Assembly: GCA_021397845.1 (NCBI GenBank)
Contig: CM038050.1
Span: 143,653,980-143,717,979 of the forward strand
Direction: 5' to 3'
From: Areca catechu
Taxonomy: Eukaryota; Streptophyta; Magnoliopsida; Arecales; Arecaceae
Length of the DNA stretch: 64,000 nt
Shown: positions 21,120-31,053 of the stretch, piece by piece
Layout of the letters: the number at the start of each line of letters is the position of its first letter
How positions within the stretch are numbered: position 1 is the stretch's first letter
Made by a program: the position numbers and the translations under genes
Notes under the pieces: model-generated
The model's input: only the letters and a program-made list of their open reading frames with translations
What the model was told of the DNA's origin: nothing
The model's database searches: none

Positions 21120-21753
21120 CTACCGGTTCCATTCTGAGGGCAATGGGCGGTTAAATCTGCCTCTCCGATTCATGTATTGCCTCGGCTGCCTCTTGGTGAC
21201 CACCCGCACCCCACTCACGTCGGCCCCCAGCACAGGCTTCTCCTTCATGGAGTCGAAACCCAGCGGGATCCCCAGATTCTTCATCATCTCCAGCTTGTTT
21301 GGGTCCATGTCCATGGGCATCGCGGCGTGCGCCCTGCTTCTTGCACTCCTTGGTGGCACCATCCATGGTCTCAAAGGGGGCTTTCAAGCTGTAGCGATCC
21401 CGTTCATCGTCGCTACCCTCAAGGCGATGCTTGCGGTGGTGGTCGTCAGGAGATGGGGAGCGGCAGTGGTGGTTATGTTGGCGGTGGTAGCGAGAACGGG
21501 AGACGCGATGAGTGTCGGGTGAGCAGGTGCAGGAGCGACCGTGGTGGCGGTGGTTCGGCGAGCGGGACCGCTTTCGGTGTTCATGGTCTCTGGTATGCTC
21601 ACGATCCCGATCTTGGTCACGGTCGCAGTCTCCACCCCGGTCTCGGTTGTGGTCGCAGTGGCCGTAGAGGTCTCGATCTCGAAGCTTCTCCTTTTCTCTT
21701 CGCCTCTCCACCATATCCTTCTCTCTCATCTTCATCCCTTGTGAGAATGCCAA
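21120..21753 (-). pseudogene. U4/U6.U5 snRNP 27-kDa protein-like retrocopy, frameshifted
   Basis: The normal protein is a small splicing factor of the tri-snRNP, with an arginine/serine-rich N-terminus and a conserved C-terminus. Both are visible here on the minus strand. The N-terminal frame (21753 down to about 21340) is rich in RD, RS and DR pairs (RKRSRSPNHRHHGR). The C-terminal frame (to 21120) reads KLEMMKNLGIPLGFDS, VSGVRVVTKRQPRQYMNRRG and FNRPLPSEWNR before TAG. They lie in different frames, so a frameshift near 21330-21350 separates them. No introns are seen across the region. Many Arg positions are changed to His or Cys, as expected from CpG decay. It reads as a processed pseudogene. 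Identification rests on the C-terminal block. Confidence 0.7.
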
Positions 21754-21837
21754 GAAGTCTGCGTGGCAATGCTGGGGCCTAGAAAAGAGTATTCCTAGGG
21801 ATTAGAGAGAGCGGAAGAGAAGCGGAATTTGATCTGG

Positions 21838-22026
21838 CATAGAGAGGGAGAGGGAAGTGGTGGAACTAGAAGGATGATGATGAGGGATTGGAGAGATCAC
21901 GCAACAATGTTATGGAGGATCTCAGTTGGGCCATAGAGAGGGAGAGGGAAGTGGTGGAACTAGAAGGGATGATGATGAGGGATTGGAGAGATCACGCAAC
22001 AATGTTATGGAGGATCTCAGTTGGGC
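21838..22026 (+). repeat. two-copy ~94-bp tandem duplication
   Basis: The unit catagagagggagagggaag starts at 21838 and 21932; the two copies differ by about one base. Short open frames over it are shadows. Confidence 0.9.
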
Positions 22027-22039
22027 CAGGCCGGGTAAC

Positions 22040-22330
22040 GGGAAAAGGCAATGGCAAAAAAATGATGACAAATGGACACATGATCTATATGAGGCTGACG
22101 AGCGACCTAGACTTCAAAACCCATTGGTCCTAAAGATCTTTGATTGAAGTTCCAGAAGAAGGGTCTGCAGCAAGCTGTTCAAGTTAGGAAGGATTCAGGA
22201 GTGTGGGATCTTCGTGAAAAGCTTTCTATTCTGTTGAAGCACCTGTACTAGAAACCAAAAAAAATCTCCAACACAACTTCATCTAGAAAGACATTGCATA
22301 ATAGGTCCGAATTGTCAGTAGATGGTTTCA
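22040..22330 (+). pseudogene. possible fragment of a SAM-domain-type host protein
   Basis: Plus-strand pieces look like eroded host coding sequence: KWTHDLYEADERPRLQNP near 22071-22125, then after a frame change QQAVQVRKDSGVWDLREKL near 22166-22223, then a stop, then RSELSVDGF near 22303. The style recalls a plant sterile-alpha-motif protein family, but no SAM domain itself is present. At least one frameshift and one TAG break it. Together with the adjacent retrocopy this may be a small host-derived island. The family call is weak. Confidence 0.3.
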
Positions 22331-22984
22331 AAGAGGAATTAAGCAATCCAAATCTTTTTTAGACTATTAGTAATATTATTATAAAAAATAAATATCTATA
22401 TATATTTATATAATTTTAAAAATATTTAAAAATTATTTTATGATGTGTCTGATAAAATAAAATCAATATTTGGCATTATATTAAATATAATAGAATATAA
22501 AAAATAGGATTCATTTTAATATATTATGATAAATTATAATATAGTGTAATTATATTTTTAATATTTTAAATATAAAATTTAAAATAATATATTATAATAA
22601 ATTATAAAATGTGTCATATTACATTATATTATATTATTTAAATATATATTATATTATATTTTTAGTCGGGTCTCGGGTTTGGATGTTAAATATCCAGATC
22701 CAATCTATTTTTGTTAGAGTTAATCGGATTCGAGTTTGGAATAGCTCTAAACCTAGAATTAGTATTAATTTTTTTGGACATTCTTTTTTTTGTATACTAA
22801 CGTTTATCTATTATATTTAATTTACTTTCGTTTAATAGTTGAAACATAAGTTGCAAATTGATTTTAGCATTTTCACATTTTTCAAATGTGGATATATATA
22901 ACCTTTTTCTTAGAATTTGAACTTTTACTCATATATGTATTTTATGTGTCTAAAAAGCGTGGGTGTATGTAACTTTTTTTATAA
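22331..22984. other. AT-rich segment without recognised features
   Basis: Very AT-rich (many atatta and aataaatt runs). No coding frame, RNA gene or element end was recognised. Confidence 0.5.
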
Positions 22985-24440
22985 TGGTTCGGACTGGGCT
23001 GACTTCAGGTTTCAGGCTGGATTCTGGGCTAGCTTCAGGTTCTGGGCTAGCTTCTGGGCTGGGCTGGTCAATGTCTCCATCATTCCCCTAAGGTGGGGAG
23101 AACTCGACTCTATCGAGTAAAGCTTCAGCAATCTTCTGGCTCCAGGATGCACGTGATCTGCAGACTGAAATTTTTTTTACAAATAATGTAATTAAAATAA
23201 AAATGACTAACCTAGCCTAACCCTCGCTCTGATACCAATGTTATTACAAATAATGTAATGTTTTCTTAAATTGATGTGGGACAACCCCCGATCAAAAGTA
23301 TTTTTGGGAGGGTAGGATTGTTGGTCGCTAGGAAACAACCTTTAGGCTAGATTCAACCAGGCCCAAATTATTTTCTCCAAAAACTTTTTATTCAAATAAA
23401 CTCCTTTTTTTTCATATATTTTTTTCTTTATTTCCTACTCTTGAAGTCGGCTATGCTCTGAAAAGCATGTAGAAGACTGCACTTGAAGTCGGCATTGAGA
23501 AAATTGGAATGGCTTTCACGTTCATGCTCAACTCCCTCTTCTTCTCCATGGACTGAACTAGCAACAGGGAGGCTCACAGAGGGGGACTTCATCGGCGATT
23601 TCAACAGAATCGATGGTCTTCATCGACATCGGCGATGGGAGGTGGGCGGCGGCACGGGGTACACGCAGCGACGATGTTTGGTGACAGCAGTGTGGCATCG
23701 GGCATTGCGGCAGGGAGCGACTTTGGAAGGGTTTCGCCATTGTCGATGCTGGGTGGAGGCGACGGCACGAACGGGAGGCTAGCCAACATGTAAGAGATTC
23801 TGGCGGTTTGCTCTAGCGACGGTGATCATGAGCCAGGCAATTGGTGGTTGGTTGGCATAAGCTTGGTGATGCGCTTGATCTTGGTTGGTTTCGGCAGCGA
23901 CGGATGTGATCTGATGGATGACAGGGCGATGGGTGGCCAATGGAAAGCAAGGAAGAGATCCGGCAGGGCACGGGCAGTCTTGGCGATGATCTGTGCACAG
24001 GGGCGGTTGAGCCATTCAATTGGCATTATGGAGATGGGCGTCGTGCGTATCTCGAAGGAGCCAGATCGCTGGTGGCATAGCTTCTCTTTCAGAGGTTGTC
24101 GGTCATCGATTTGCCGGCAGGGGCAGAGAGAAGGACGAGGAATGAAGATCTTAGGCGGAGGGGTTTTTTTGTTCGCTGGTGTGGCTTGCTCACGGATGGA
24201 AGAGGGTAGGCGCGGGGATGGGACTTTCACGGGAGACTGGGGATGGAGATGTTAAGGGCAGTGGGTGGCTCGATGCTGTGGAGGCTCTCCAGTGTTTGGC
24301 AAAAGTGGGATCCAGAAGATTGATGGTTTGGTGTTTGTTCTTAGGTTTGAAGGAGAAGGAAACAGAGAGAAGAGTTCGGTAATCCAAAAGAAATAGGGGA
24401 GAAGAGATGAAGAACAAGATATGGAGAAGAAAGACAAAAA
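22985..24440 (-). mobile_element. non-autonomous LTR element piece, minus strand (LTR, primer site, interior)
   Basis: Read on the minus strand: an LTR-like C-rich region (24440 down to 23272, ending CATCA), then TGGTATCAGAGC (23237-23226), then interior (to about 22985) with repeated agcccag words. Between LTR end and primer site there are about 34 bp including ttacattatttgtaa, which recurs in the interior just downstream. No pol-like protein is encoded; the open frames in the C-rich core (for example 23826-24230 minus) have no domain. This fits a large non-autonomous retrotransposon derivative. Confidence 0.55.
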
Positions 24441-26215
24441 AAATATGAAAAAAAAAGGAGTTTATTTGAATAAAAAGTTTTGGGAAAAATAATTTGGGCT
24501 TGGTTGAACCTAGACTAAAGGTCGTTTCCTAGTGACCAACTATCCTACCCTCCCTAAAATAATTTTGATTGGGGGTTGTCCCATATCAATTTTTGGTATC
24601 AGAGCAAGGGTTAGGTTAGGTTTGTTAATTTTATTTTAAATATATTATTTATATAAAAAAATTCAGTCTGCAGATCACGTGCATTCTAGAGTCAGAAGAT
24701 TGCTAAAGCTTGACCCGACGGAGTTGAGTTCTCCACACCTCAGGGGAATGATGGGGACATCGACTAGCCTAGCCTAGAAGCAAGCCTAGATACTGAAGCC
24801 AGCCCAGCCCAAAACTTGAAGTCAGCCCAGCCCAAACCCTGAAGTCCCAAATCCTGAAGTCGATGTAGCACATATCCCATAGTAGCATGGATCCCGAAGT
24901 AGCACGTATCCCGGAGCACATCCAAATGAAGATAAGTGTATTTTTTATGGGTGTACGAGGGATTGGGATATCTTATTTAGGATTAGTTTTCATACGATTT
25001 TATCATTATTTTAGGATTTAGTTGCATTAGTTTATTTTAATAGTTTGAATAAATTAGGATTGAGGTTGAGGTATCTGAGAGGATATCGGATATCTCAGAT
25101 TAGCCTATTTAATATCTCAGATTAGCCTATTTAATTAGTTTTGTCATTCGAATAAAAAGTAGACGATGAATATTTGAGAAGAAGAAAACGAAAACTCCTG
25201 GTTAAGGAGAGGGTGCATTACTCCTGGTTAAGGAGGGTGCTGCACTCCTACATGGTCGCTCTAGTTAAGAGTGGGCTTTGAAGCTTGGGTGGGTAACCCA
25301 ACCATAGTTTTTCTTTTTTTCTTCCTAAATTTTTCTCTCGTCTTTCTTCTTCATCTTCATCCGTGTTATTTCCTCTTTCCCCTCTCTGTTTCCCTTCTTC
25401 TCCTGAATCAACTACCGATCCATCTTCTTGAATCTGCCCAACTACCATCTTCCGGATTTGCCCAAGTGACCAATTGCCGGAACCCCCTGTCCATTAATCT
25501 CCACATAATGCCTCCCACCTGGAAGATCTCTGCCGAGACCATCCACCACCCAGCCCGTGCTTGTGCCAAAGGACAGAGCCAACCACCCCATCGCTTGTCG
25601 TCGCTGCCGTCCCTCGATGCTACCGCAGTCCTACTCTGCCCGATCACCATCTTTCGGATCGCCGGTCATCACCCCTTCCGTCCGTGAAAAACCATCGCTC
25701 GGCCACACCTCGATCGGATCCTGTTGGATCCATCACTGCCGAGTCTCCCACCCGGAGTTGCCCACGGCTAGACTGACATCCACCAGCCCTGATGGATTTT
25801 GGCCATCCATCTTCTTCGCTCCCCATCTCCACTCGCGACGCTACGCAGACGCCTGTCACCCATCGGAGAGCCCGCGCCACCATCTTTGCGAGCCGCCGTC
25901 CTCCTCCTCCGCAGCCGTCGCTAGTGGAGAGCCCATCAAAATCCTCGCCGAAGACCTCCCATGTTTCAATCCATAGAGGGAAGCTTCTGCATGATCGTGA
26001 ATGCACACGATCGTGAAGGCAAAGCCAGCTTCCCAATGCCGACTTCAAGCCAGGAAAAAAAAAAAAAAAAATAAAAAAAAAAATGAAAAAGTTGGGAAAA
26101 TAATTTGGATTTTGGTTTAACCTAGCCTAGGGTCGTTTCCTAGCGACTAACGGTCCGATCTCCTAGAATAAATATTGATCGGGGTCTGTCCCACATCAAT
26201 TTTTGGTATCAGAGC
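24441..26215 (+). mobile_element. non-autonomous LTR element pieces, plus strand
   Basis: The first ~150 bp (24441-24588) is an LTR end inverted relative to the neighbour on the left. It is followed by primer site TGGTATCAGAGC (24594-24605) and about 650 bp of non-coding interior. That interior includes a doubled atctcagattagcctattta near 25095-25135 and a doubled actcctggttaaggag near 25194-25232. From about 25260 a C-rich LTR-like region follows, sharing the words atgccgacttcaag and caccatctttcgg with its family. It ends CATCA at 26198 with another TGGTATCAGAGC at 26204-26215. No gene. The open frames at 25271-25976 are composition effects. Confidence 0.55.
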
Positions 26216-26267
26216 AATGGTTAGGTTAGGTTAGTTAATTTTATTTTAAATACATTATTTGAATTAA

Positions 26268-26376
26268 AAAAAAATGGGAAAAAATAAATTGGTTTTAACC
26301 TAGCTTAGGGTCATTTCCTAATGACCAACAGTCCGATCTCCTAAAATAAATCATGATCGGGGTCTGTCTTGCATCA
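26268..26376 (+). repeat. third direct copy of the same LTR end
   Basis: The last ~110 bp of the LTR recur here (ctagcttagggtcatttcct, then ggggtctgtcttgcatca at 26376), followed by a decayed primer site, tggtactttgagc. It lies about 70 bp after the primer site of the preceding copy. Confidence 0.7.
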
Positions 26377-26389
26377 ATTTTTGGTACTT

Positions 26390-27066
26390 TGAGCCCATTC
26401 AATTTGCTACCTACTTTTCGAAGTGATGCAGGACAATCCTAAGACTGATGATAAACAAAAAACTAATTTTTTAATGATTTTTAAGATTTTTAATTCAATG
26501 GCTAAAGACCCAAAAAACAAGCAAAGATCAGCAGGAAGACTAGTAATGAAAGAAACTATCATACCCGCAAAATAACTCATGCAGAATAATAAAGCCAGGA
26601 CCCAAGAATTGAGAAACTCCCAGTTTAGGATAGCTAACCTTCAATCAAAATAGAAATTAAGAGTGGGAAGGTTTGTACCAGGCAGAGATTGAAGAACTTG
26701 CTAATAAAAGGGTCACACAGCTCTTAGATTGATGCCTGGAAGATGAAGGCTGTAGTTTTTCGAATTTGAAGGCAATCTGGATCCGGTCTGAAGTCAAAGA
26801 AAAGCCTCCTCTGGGGAGGGGAAACATCTCGAGGACTCTGCAAGCATCTAGGTTAGGCATAAAATAGGTAATGAATGAAATGAAATAAAATATGAAAGAA
26901 AGAACAAGGGGAATCAGGGTTAGGGCTAGCAGCAGGGAAGAAGAAGGAGCTCTTGAACTGGGGCATCTTCAAGGCTTTTCTTCTTGGATGTGGCTGCTGC
27001 TTGGAGGCTTGATTTGTTGCTAGGATGTGGAGAATTCCAAGGAAGGGTGGTCGGCCAAGCAAGAGA
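26390..27066 (-). other. unassigned segment, possibly an LTR leader on the minus strand
   Basis: On the minus strand it has a C-rich leader-like stretch and ends near gattgtcctgcatca (about 26420), reminiscent of an LTR end, but no primer site or partner LTR was found. No gene was seen. Its right edge at about 27066 is the break point of the SIRE-2 gag fragment. Confidence 0.35.
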
Positions 27067-27348
27067 CTCCAAAATTTCTTTGCTTTGTTTTGAAAAATTT
27101 TCATTTGAAAGTGAAGAACTTTTCTTTTTCAAAACTTCTTTTTCTTTTTCAAAGCTAAAATCTTATCATTTAATTTTCTATTTTGAAAAAGAAGGCATTC
27201 ATTTTCATCTGGAAGCTTATCATTTGTTTTGGCTAAATCCAAAATTTGCCTTTTCAAATCATTATGTTTTGATTTTAGTTTTTGAAATTCTATGACTAAT
27301 TCGTCAAAAATTTCATGAAGCTCATCAAATATAAATTCATTTTCTGTT
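27067..27348 (-). pseudogene. SIRE-2 gag fragment (coiled-coil region), left of the SIRE-1 insertion
   Basis: This segment is nearly the same as 35482-35747 in SIRE-1, the Lys/Glu/Asn-rich coiled-coil part of Sirevirus gag. It stops exactly at the SIRE-1 LTR, and the other side of the same gag resumes at 38431. It is therefore the left half of the SIRE-2 gag split by SIRE-1. The rest of SIRE-2 (pol, 3' LTR) is missing to the left of about 27066. Confidence 0.85.
27344..27348 (+). repeat. target-site duplication of SIRE-1, left copy (CTGTT, one change)
   Basis: CTGTT precedes the LTR. The right copy at 38426-38430 is CTATT. The uninterrupted relative at about 35743 also reads ttctatttcag, so the left copy has one later change. 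Confidence 0.8.
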
Positions 27349-28827
27349 TATTGCCTAGAAATGGAGCTCAAGAGGGGGGGTGAATTGGGTTTTTTACAAA
27401 ATTAACACAATAATGTGAAGGTCTAGTGGTGTTTGTGAATAATAAATTAAATGCACAAGATTGAATACAATGGAAAATAATTAGTGAGTAGCAATAACCA
27501 AAGAGCAAGAGAGAAAGAGGGCAATCACATACAAACACAAGGTTTATAGTGGTTCGGTGCAAACCTAGCACCTACATCCACTCCCCAAGCCACCCTTGGA
27601 AATTTCACTATAATCCAAACAAGATTACAGCTGACTTGTTTTTCACAAGGCTCACAAGTCAAAACCTAAGTTGGTTTTGTCACCTAGGCTCACCAACAAA
27701 CCTTAACACTTGTTTTGTCTTCGGGCTTACAAGTTAACCCTGGTTGGTTTTATCCTTTTGGCTCACCAACAAACTACAACAACCTTCTTTCAAGATACCC
27801 TTGAAAGCAAGGTCAAATCACAAGATAAAAACAGATATACAACTTTAAAACTAAGACAAACTCTCTTCAAGAGTAGAATGAAATCTTTGAAGCTCAAGTT
27901 GATGCTTTGTCTTGACTCTTCCTTGGAATATCCTTCAAAATGCCTCTTTTGGAATGATGTAAGGATGAGCTTGTAGACTTTTTCAAGGAATCAAACTATA
28001 AAAGGCTTTTGATGTGGAGTACTTGAGAGAATATAGACTTTTTGGCTTTTGAATGGACTTCAATACACTTCCATGCCTTTAGAATGAGCTTGGTGGAGGT
28101 TAAATACATCAAGAAACTTCCAAAAAATGGTTTGTGACCGTTGGAGCCGCGAACTAGCCATTGGGAGCTTGAAAAGCAAACTCTGCAAGTCAGAAAAATA
28201 GATCCGTTAGAGCTGTCAGGCTTCAAGTGTCGACACTTGGCTGTCAGGTGTCAACACTTGGCTGTCAGGTGTCAACACTTGATTTCTAGGTGTCGACACT
28301 TGAACTTTCAAGTGTCGACACTTGATGACAGGTGTCGACACTTGACATAATAATCCTCAAATGGCAAAGTTCTGTATTTTTAAAAATCTCAGGCCTTGAG
28401 TCAACACTTGGAAATCTAAGTGTCGACACCTGGTGTCGACACTTGAGTTCTGGGTATCGACACTTGGCGTGCCAAGAATTTTTGTTCGTGCCAAATGCTG
28501 AAGTATCGATACTTGGCTTCCCAGGTGTCGACACTTGAGACTGAAAAGCTCAAATTCAAGTACAAATTAGCCCAAAAATATAAATATAAATTTTTAAACT
28601 TAAATGGATCGTAAATAAATAATAATTAAACATGTAGATGCCCTTTTTTCATGAAAAAGATGTTTAGATTTGCGAAAAATGCTCCGTGCCACGGCGTGCC
28701 ATGATACATAAGTTTTTGAGATTTTGAGGTACTTTCTTTCTAAAAACTCATAACTTGAAATACACATTAGTATACAATATGCACTCAATATTTTGTTATT
28801 CATCAAAATCACTGGGTGGAGCCAACA
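27349..28827 (-). repeat. 3' LTR of SIRE-1
   Basis: The right end GCCAACA at 28827 follows the polypurine tract. The left end is TATTGCC, where the 5' LTR has TGTTGCC, so the terminal TG is mutated. It contains the palindrome array at 28224-28540. It lacks the 75-bp duplication present in the 5' LTR, which accounts for the length difference (1479 versus 1554 bp). Confidence 0.93.
28224..28540 (-). repeat. array of about eleven CAAGTGTCGACACTTG palindromes in the SIRE-1 3' LTR
   Basis: Perfect or near-perfect copies of the 16-bp palindrome caagtgtcgacacttg (first at 28224-28239) recur at irregular spacing of roughly 19-50 bp. Variants change one or two bases (gtgtcaacac, gtatcgatac). The array lies in U3, upstream on the minus strand of a tttata site near 28000. 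The same array is at 37746-38060 and, in SIRE-2, at 40418-40711. Confidence 0.9.
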
Positions 28828-29438
28828 ATCTCCCCCTTTTTGATGATGACAAGAGTAAAATAGCGTTAAGTTTCAAATTTCAACTGTCATAATTCATGAA
28901 TATGAATGTAAGTCCATATGAGCCATAATTTCCATAGTTAGGAAGAATCAATCTTCCCCTCAATTAGATATTTCTAATTAGAACAAATAATATGTTATTT
29001 CAGGATAACAAATCAAATTAGATTTGAAAGTTCACACAAACAAAGTGGAACCACAACAATTTATGCATTTATAATCTATACTATTACTCCCCCTTTTTGT
29101 CAATCATTAGAAAGGGGAATAACCTCCCCCTCATAATGAGCATGGAGACAAAAAGATGGTAGAGTATCAAATTTGACAGGTATCAGTGCAAAAAAGATCC
29201 AAAGAGATTATTAGAGCTGAAGAAAGTAAATTCAATCAATCAATTACAAATAATAAGCACTAAACTGAAATATATAATTGATAAGAGAAGTTTTCAGTAC
29301 AAAATTTGTTGAGTCATCAGCAAAAACTGAAACATACAGAATGTATCAGAGTCACACAATAATCAGAAACATACAAAGTAACATGAAATATAAAAGACAT
29401 ACAACAGAAGAGACAAAAGACATAAAAGACATCTGAGG
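28828..29438 (-). other. SIRE-1 3' untranslated region with several polypurine-like tracts
   Basis: The tract next to the LTR is atctccccctttttga (28828-28843, purine-rich on the minus strand). Further tracts are seen near 28952 (cttcccctc), 29086 (actccccctttttg) and 29122 (cctccccctc). No coding sequence follows the stop of the third ORF at 29439. Confidence 0.8.
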
Positions 29439-29823
29439 CTAATCCTCATCAGATGGAATCTCAAGACTAAAAGGAGCACTGATCCTAGATCTAGAGGCTA
29501 AGGCCCTAGGAGGTCCCTGGGCTAAAGCCCGACGACTCCTAGTGCGGCCAGAATGACCTAAAGCAGGTACAACCCTAGATGATCTGGTGGAAGGAGGGAG
29601 AGAAGATCAGCTGGTGTAATAAAGTCTGGTATGGAATCAACTAAGTCAGTAGATGAAGGAGCAGCTGGGGTAGTGGGAGGATCGTGACTAACCACCTCAA
29701 AACCATTTGCACATTCATCACTGTCACTGCCACTGCCAATGATCTCTGTAGCTTTGTCCTCATCCATATCTGCTTGATCATCACCATCAATTATATCAGC
29801 ATGGTCACTCTAGTGATCATCAC

Positions 29824-29855
<32 letters not shown>

Positions 29856-31044
29856 GAAGATACAACTGCAGGGGCTGCTGGAGGTGTAAGGGATCTCAAT
29901 AAATCCTCAATACGAGTGAAGCCCTCCTCCATAGTCCTACGGATCTCAGCATGCTCCGAGGTAGTATGTGCTCGAAGAGTCTCAATCTCGCTGCGTAGCT
30001 GAGTCAACTCACTCCTGATCTCAGTAAACTGCTCTCTGGCATGCTCCTCAAAGGGTAAACCAGTAGAAGGTGGTGGAGGAACCGAAGTACCAGGTGTCGA
30101 ATGCTCTGCCTGTGTCGATGGAATATTAATGGGAGGAAAACTAGCTAGCTCAGATGGTCCTGCCTCTGCCTCTTGAAGCTCATCCTCCTTATTTGGCTCC
30201 TGGCCAGACTCTCTGTGCACCCACCGACCTGCGACTATTCTATACCCCATACGGTGCAAAGACCTCTTATCATAGACATTTGTATGTAGTATCTCCTTGG
30301 GGATCTCCCCCTCCAGCGATACTCCACAAGCTCTAAATATCCTGGTCAGAGCCATACCATAGGGTAAACAATGACGACGCTGAGTCGCGGCATCGTGCAT
30401 CTGTACTAACATCAATAATGGAAGGTCGATCTGCCTCCTCTCTATCAGACTGGTCATCACCATCAGCTCTCTCTCAGTAATGAAGTCGAACCTCCAAGTC
30501 TTTGGCAGAAGAATACGGGCCATGATGTGGTGTAACAGATGCATCTCCAAGGATAACTGGTTCGTGGTGACTATAGACACACCACGAACATTCTCTCACT
30601 TGAGGATACACCTAAATGCCGCCTCCCTGTCGTCTACTATAAAAACACCGACTCCCCTATGGGGGATCTCCCAGACTCTGCCCAGTAGCTCTGCAGAAAG
30701 TGAAATCTGAACTCCTCTCACGGTCGTAGTCCATAAAAGTCGTTGACAGTCCATAGCACCGTAGAACTCCCTTACTAGATGAGGGTAGTACTTCTCCTGC
30801 ATAGTACAGAAGGGTACTAAACCTACATCAGTGAGCACCTGTCGCAAGAGAAAGTGGTGCCAATCGAAACAATCCAGGTCGACTCTCCTCCCAGAGGCCA
30901 CTAACTTCCCTGCCATCCTCTCTGCAGGGAAGAACTCGGTGTAGCAAAACTACTAGCCTGTCTAGAATCAAATCTAGCCTTCGATCTCCTCTCTACACCT
31001 CGACTAGATCTTTCCCTAACTGCAAGTCTCTTCCTGGGACCCAT
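29439..31044 (-). pseudogene. SIRE-1 third ORF (env-like / putative plant transposon protein)
   Basis: The ORF starts at the ATG at 31044 (basic N-terminus MGPRKRLAVRERSSRG) and ends at the TAG at 29439-29441 (EIPSDED). A frameshift near 30920-30940 leads into MAGKLVASGRRVDLDCFDWH (30916-30596), and another into the longest open part (30580-29810). That part has HHIMARILLPKTWRFDFITE and HCLPYGMALTRIFRACGV, the core of a domain common in plant transposon proteins, then a coiled coil (SELTQLRSEIETLRAH) and an acidic run of Asp encoded by a (atc)n repeat at about 29820-29855. No signal peptide or clear membrane segment is seen, so an envelope function is unproven. SIRE-3 has a homologue. Confidence 0.75.
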
Positions 31045-31053
31045 TACAGCAAG

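Noticed and set aside
23483..24255. Open frames on both strands in the core of the inverted repeat
   Set aside because: C-rich LTR-like sequence with overlapping frames in both directions and no domain; more likely untranslated leader.
25271..25976. Plus-strand frames with a hydrophobic start
   Set aside because: The pyrimidine-rich LTR leader codes for Phe/Leu/Ser runs by composition; no family match recognised.
26420..27066. Possible host gene on the minus strand
   Set aside because: Only short frames without domains; leader-like C-rich composition and an LTR-end-like tail fit a retroelement remnant better.
28224..28540. CRISPR-like array of short repeats
   Set aside because: Spacers are of irregular length, repeats are 16-bp palindromes with variants, and the array sits in a plant retrotransposon LTR.
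29684..29902. Plus-strand frame with a run of Ile
   Set aside because: Antisense shadow of the Asp repeat (atc)n in the SIRE-1 third ORF.
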